Source: Phoebastria nigripes
Taxonomy: Eukaryota > Chordata > Aves > Procellariiformes > Diomedeidae
Direction: 5' to 3'
NCBI GenBank assembly: GCA_035582835.1
Contig: JAYKAV010002553.1
Coordinates: forward strand, 3,167,940 to 3,231,939
DNA length: 64,000 bases
In this document: piece by piece, positions 59,312 to 64,000 of the stretch
How the letters are laid out: each line of letters starts with the position of its first letter
Numbering within the stretch: position 1 is the first letter of the stretch
Program-made: the position numbers and the translations under genes
The notes under the pieces: model-generated
Seen by the model: only the letters and a program-made list of their open reading frames with translations
Told to the model about the DNA's origin: nothing
Database searches by the model: none

Positions 59312-62306
59312 GAAAAATGTTTCTTAAATATTGCTCTACTTTTAGAGCTAACAATTGTGAAATAGTAATAAGTGTGTAACAATGTCTGCATTTAAAAAGT
59401 CATTCCACCCTTGCTTCAGTACTAAGGGTTTTCTTTGTTCTTTCTGGGATATTTTTTTGTTTGTTTGTTTGCTAATTCTTCACTTGCTGGAGAGCCTTCT
59501 GAGATAGAGAAGATGTTTTACACTTTGTAAATGTTGTATTTTTTAAAAAATTAAAAACTTTTTTTTTTCTAAATTCTTACACTAACACCCAAAAGATGTT
59601 TTTCCTTGTATAGGTCACCAGTAACATTATAAGGGTTAAATGTATGGCTGCTTTAATTGTGAGGAACGTGTCTAAGAGAAAGCTCTAAAATATTGGGATC
59701 TTCATCCCTTTTTCTCTCTTCTAATTCTGTTATTCCTGCAACTTTTCCACTGGCCCTGCTCTTCAGCTGCTGTGAACTGTCAGACACTGAAATATAGATG
59801 GTGAAAATAGAGAAACTGGAATTTAGCAGAGGCAGCCATGTTAATTTCTGTTCCATTTGAAATGCAGGAAAATATCATCTGCCAAATGGAAAAGGACAAT
59901 CGGTGGGAAAAGAAATGTTCTTTTCAAGCTTCTAAGAGCAGTGACAATGGAGAGAAAAAATACTATAAAAAGTAGGCAGCTCCTTTTTCAAGATTTTGTT
60001 TTCAATGTATTATGCATGATTAACTGTACACAGTTGCTCTTTTGGAGTCCTGAATGACTGAATACTGCATCGCAGGGCTTATACTGTCTTTACTGCATTG
60101 CACTTTGCATTTGGGGGGGAATAGGACTGAGCTTCATGGCAGTTTTGCCAGTCTTTAGTATAGTTTTTGAATACATTCATACTTCCCTTATTTGCCTTTT
60201 TTAATGTCAAGCATTGCACATAAGATGTTCTGCTGTTGCTATGCAACTGCTAAATCCAATATTTAATATTAATAAAAACCGAGTGGCATTAGCATCACTG
60301 AGAACAGTGGGCTAGCAAACTATGATTGTACAATATCCAAGCTGTAAAACTTGGCAGGGACTTCAGTGTGCAATTGCATGCATGGCAAACTGTGGGGCAT
60401 GAGTCACTGGCAGTTACTATTTTAAGAGTGGTGAGTTTGAGTAAAATTTCTGAGCTCTTTTGATTTTTATTTGTATATATATAAAAAAAATACAATTTTT
60501 TAAACAAAAAGGTGAAGAATGAGGTTGGTTAGCTGTTTTCCTTAAGGTTTCGTTTCAGATACAAATTCTGAGGGGTCACTACCCATAAAAGAGTCAACGT
60601 TATAAACCTATGGGTCAATACCCTGATTCTCCTATTTTTCTTCTAGGTCAGGTTGGTCGGCCCTTTCCCACTGTTCCTGCCACTTCCTGAAGCCTGAATT
60701 GGCTTTTTTTGGAGGCAGTGCTACTTCTCTGCCTGACAAGGTGCTGTTCAATGGGATGTTTTTCCAGTTTTTCCTCTTCCACCTTGTTTTCTGATCTCTC
60801 CCCTATTTCTCTTTACTCTTGACTGTTATTTCACCGTCACTCTTTCACTTTTTTTTTTTTTTTTTTNCCCCCCCCTCCACTTGGTCCTTTCTGAGATTAG
60901 ATTTTTAGTGTCAGCCTCTGATAGGCGTTAGATCAAGGATGGTGTTGTACCCCGCAATGCTTTGGCCATCTAAGTCATGTTGCAGGCTGCAAATTCTGTA
61001 GGGTCCTGCATCTGATATCTGAAGATGTTAGTGCACTGGCACTCTTGCTGACACCCGGAGGGGTGCAATGCTAATTGTCCTTTCCTTTTTGAAGACTGCT
61101 GTCCAAAAGATAACTTTGATATTAGATCTGTATAAAGTCAGAGTTATTTAGAATTATTGCTCTTTTGCAATGTAATAACTGATTTCCTTCATAGCATGTG
61201 ATCATTTAGATTTTGACTGATTTCTTAAAATGGCTATTTCAGGTAGTTTATCTGTCCCTGATTCACCCATGCAAGTTTCTCTAAATTTAAAACCGTATTT
61301 TTGTGTCTTAAATTTTTTTTTTTTTTCTTCATTTCTTCTTCTGCCTCTCAGATTGAGGCAAGTAGGAGAAGCTGTCCCTAGCTATATGCAAACTGTTATT
61401 AAACCTACAAAGCAAAAGTATTAATGGGGGAAAAAAAATACAGTAAGTTGTAGTCCTGAGTTTTATGGTCATATTGGGAATACATTTTTATAAGCAGATG
61501 GAATTTCTCTGTTCCCCTTAAAGTAGTCTTTGTATTTTTCATATTCACTCTGCTAACCTGTCTTCTCACAGTACTAGGTAGTTAATAGCTCTGTAGATTT
61601 TACTGCCAGCAGGGGTTTAGTGTAATATTGATTTAACATTTCCAAATAATGGCAGTAATTTNGGTAAAGGTTTTTCCTCTTTTGGAATAAACTAAAATTG
61701 GTTAGATTTATTTTAAGTGAGGCATAAATCATGGCATTGAAGTAAATCGGACTGTGTATCTTAGATGCGGATCTGTGATTAGAATTTGGTTCCTTAGTGG
61801 CATGGCACTGCTGAATCCCTTTCCTTTGAATTTTCTGTCTTCAAACCTGTAACTCTTCAGGAAACACTGATTCTAATGTTTGCTGAAATTCAGAAAAGTA
61901 ACTGAATGCCACTTGGATGGAAGAACGTATTTTTTTTAATTGGGAAAATGTCCCTTATTTCAGTTCGGAGGCTTAAGCAAGAGAATTTTTTTGTACAGAA
62001 ATTACCTGGTCACGTTGTAGAACCTACAACTTCCTATTTTCTTTTTGAAATGGTTTATTTCAATGTCGTAATGTTCTTTGTTTTTAACCTAGCTATTTAC
62101 AAAAGTACAGGAGTCGGTGGACTCTAGATTGTGCTATGATTTGTCAGTAGTTCAGTCATCACAATTGACCCATGCGTCTTGTAATACTTAGAGAAAACAC
62201 GTTGAGCTCTGTTCTTGGAACAGATAAATATAGAACTGCTATTGTGAATATTCTTGTAGTGACGTACTTAATCTAGAACGCTAACAATTCTTTTATTTGC
62301 TTTTAG

Positions 62307-62372
62307 GGTTTGAAAGTATTCTAGAAGGCCTGTTTGGACCTGGATTATTAAAAGATCTCAGTTTGTTTAAAG
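62307..62372 (+). CDS. LCOR: LCOR coding exon (FESILEGL segment)
   Basis: A 66-nt exon, with acceptor TTTTAG and donor AAAG/GTATTC, entered after one base of a codon and left after one base of the next. It encodes (G)[16 protein letters not shown] followed by LSLFK. The paralogue LCORL has [20 protein letters not shown] here; the divergent residues and the next exon fit LCOR better. LCOR is a nuclear corepressor that binds agonist-bound nuclear receptors, CtBP and HDACs, and its long isoform PALI1 joins PRC2. This conserved N-terminal segment precedes those domains. The upstream exon is not visible. Confidence 0.88.
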
Positions 62373-62787
62373 GTATTCAATCTCTATTTTTGTATCTTGT
62401 TCTGCATTTCTAATGACAGAAGCAGCCCCAGCTCTGCCTCTAGAAAATGTGTGTTACCGTGGTGATTTGTGCTTTTTTTCCCCCTCCCCCAGGCAGTGCT
62501 CACAGTTAGTTTCATATTGGCTAAAATTACTAATGAGTGTGCGTTCATCTTTATGTAGCTGGGAGTGTATTTGGCAGTGCTCGGAAAAACAGATTTGTTG
62601 TGCATAGATAAAATGTATATAGTTTGATAACCTGGGGTTTTAGAAAAATGGCCGAAATGAAGCCTGCATCCTCAGAATGCAGGCAAGAATGTTGTGAAAC
62701 AGGTATTTAATTCGGCATTTCTCTTTTGGCTCCAGTTGTGTCGTGGTTTATGAATATGAAGTAATTTGCTATTCCTCTGATTTACAG

Positions 62788-62867
62788 ACTGTGAGCCTGA
62801 AGGTGTTTCTGATTGGTCTTTTGATGAAAATTGTCTTTTCTGCTGCCTGAGAAGAGAAAAAGTGAAG
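62788..62867 (+). CDS. LCOR: LCOR coding exon (CEPEGVSDWSFDENC segment)
   Basis: An 80-nt exon, acceptor TTTACAG and donor AAG/GTAACA, phase 1 in and phase 0 out. It encodes DCEPEGVSDWSFDENCLFCC then LRREKVK, which I recognise as LCOR. The cysteines form C-x13-C-x2-C-C; the first three are also present in LCORL (DCEPEELTDWSMDEKCSFC), suggesting a small structural or metal-binding element. The preceding intron is only 415 bp. The next exon lies beyond the window. Confidence 0.9.
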
Positions 62868-64000
62868 GTAACAATGCAGATGTGTGAAGCTAGTAGTTGT
62901 AGGGAAGGGACAAAGGGGAGGGAGTTTGCTGCTCCCAGTTAACTGAGCATAGAAAATCTGCAACCTTCTACCCCTTTCCCCTCCTTCAGAAAAAGGCTTT
63001 CTGAATTAAAATAATACAAGTTAATGAAGAGACGTGCTTCTTGTCTGCAACTTTTTCTTTGTAGTATGTGATGCAGATTTTTCTTTCTGTGTAGTGGCTC
63101 TTTCTGTTTGGTGTTTTTTGTTTGTTTCGGGTTTTTTTTTGGTTCTTTGTAAGAGATCTTGTTGGGATCATGTAACCCTTCCCAAGGGAGCCAGACTTTG
63201 GCTTGTGCATGTTTACTACGGTCAGACGCTGGGCTTATCTTCAGTATGGAAATGTGGTCCTTTTTAACAACCTCGAGTCTTATTCTGTATCTTGGAGTCT
63301 CTTTCCCTGTGGCCATATCCTTTTATTAAAGGGCTCCTATGTACGGTAAATTTTGTACTGTGCTTGTTTATAACCAAGTCAGAGCCTAAATGTGGACAAG
63401 TCAGCTTTGCCAACATAATAAACTTGCAGTTTGTTTTCTTAATGAGATTATAGCTATATATGAAACAAAGGCTACCGTGCTATACATGATTGTTGCTCAG
63501 CCCATGCGTTGAAACAATGATTGTTCTATAGCATAGGAAGGAAGGCTCATCTGTCTTGGCAAAACTTCATTTGCTAGAACTCTTAACTATTACTTCTTCC
63601 TGCACAATGTAAAATAACATGCAGAGTGGATCTCTATGAACTTAAAAATGAAAAAGCACCCTGCCCTCTGCAGCAGCTAACATGTATGGGTGCATGGCTT
63701 GTTCATAAAGGAAGTACCTTGTTTACACTGATACTTGCCATGTTGCCAGTTTATGCTTGGTTTTGTATTACAGTTTTTGTTAAGGCATGGGGAGGAGGGT
63801 TAGGAACACTTGCATTTAGAACAGGTGTAAGGCATAATACGTTCTTTCATTGAGACTGACAGCAGGTAAGCTGTATCTACGCTTGTGTTGTAAGGAGTTC
63901 TGTCTTCTTTGACTTATGTCATCTCATAAAAAGACAAAATTCAGTGTTTAGCACAGTTCTAGTTAAGCCATTGAATTGATTCAGAAATTAATTTTGTGGT
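62868..64000 (+). other. LCOR: LCOR following intron, truncated by window end
   Basis: AT-rich sequence with a T/G tract near 63100-63145 and no recognisable exon. The continuation of LCOR expected after REKVK is not found, so the intron runs off the window. Confidence 0.7.

Larger units (their letters stand above)
31216..62306 (+). other. LCOR: Long first intron of LCOR, no coding exon recognised
   Basis: About 31 kb of AT-rich sequence without protein-like frames. It holds the polypurine tract, two CR1 relics, a hAT-type MITE, a 27-bp duplication, a hairpin, and numerous T and T/G tracts listed separately. A long first intron downstream of a CpG-island exon fits the known LCOR gene structure. 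Alternative promoters or noncoding exons cannot be excluded from sequence alone. Confidence 0.6.

Noticed and set aside
62307..62867. Assignment of the two 3' exons to LCORL instead of LCOR
   Set aside because: The segment LLKDLSLFKDCEPEGVSDW and the CLFCCLRREKVK ending fit LCOR; LCORL differs at these positions (RRDLSLFEDCEPEELTDW, CSFCNLQRE).
1..64000. tRNA, rRNA, CRISPR, operon or bacterial-type signals
   Set aside because: None were seen; the sequence is a vertebrate nuclear locus with spliced genes.

Overview
The window is genomic DNA of a sauropsid vertebrate, most likely a bird. Two spliced genes are recognisable from protein similarity, and the only recognisable retrotransposon relics are old CR1-type LINE fragments. 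There are no operons or prokaryotic features. A GC-rich, short-intron gene is followed by a long AT-rich stretch and a long-intron gene, as is common in avian genomes. Isolated N bases and one N block of about 0.93 kb (30215-31141) show that this is a draft assembly.

Region 1 (1-13400, + strand) holds PPRC1, the PGC-1-related coactivator PRC, nearly complete. I could place thirteen coding exons (numbered 2-14) whose splice phases all agree. Together they give 4752 nt, or 1583 codons plus stop, from exon 2 onward. The first coding exon is not identifiable and lies in or just upstream of the CpG-rich first few hundred bases. Recognisable parts are the N-terminal acidic activation region, the conserved SLSELVKSMHPYCLP block, a proline-rich centre, an LSSLL receptor box, the DHDY HCF-1 tetrapeptide, an RS domain over three exons, and a C-terminal RRM split by one intron. 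The stop is at 13164-13166 and a polyadenylation signal at 13378-13383.

Region 2 (13400-30214) is gene-poor. It is GC-rich to about 17.9 kb, then AT-richer. It holds at least two eroded CR1 relics on the minus strand (18.65-20.15 kb and 22.56-23.12 kb), each with a remnant of the LINE endonuclease GDFN motif. A degraded minus-strand open reading segment that I cannot identify lies at 23.3-24.06 kb. A roughly 36-bp GC-rich minisatellite runs almost into the assembly gap.

Region 3 (30100-31210) is a CpG-rich island interrupted by the gap. It probably contained the promoter and first exon of the next gene.

Region 4 (31142-64000, + strand) is the 5' part of LCOR (ligand-dependent corepressor): about 31 kb of first intron, two short coding exons (62307-62372 and 62788-62867), and the start of the following intron. 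The intron holds two more antisense CR1 relics, a 119-bp hAT-type MITE, a perfect 27-bp tandem duplication, a perfect hairpin, and many T-rich or T/G-rich tracts mostly with T on the sense strand.

PPRC1 and LCOR both encode nuclear transcriptional co-regulators, one a coactivator and one a corepressor. As far as I recall they are several megabases apart on human chromosome 10, so their adjacency across a gap is either a lineage rearrangement or a scaffolding error.
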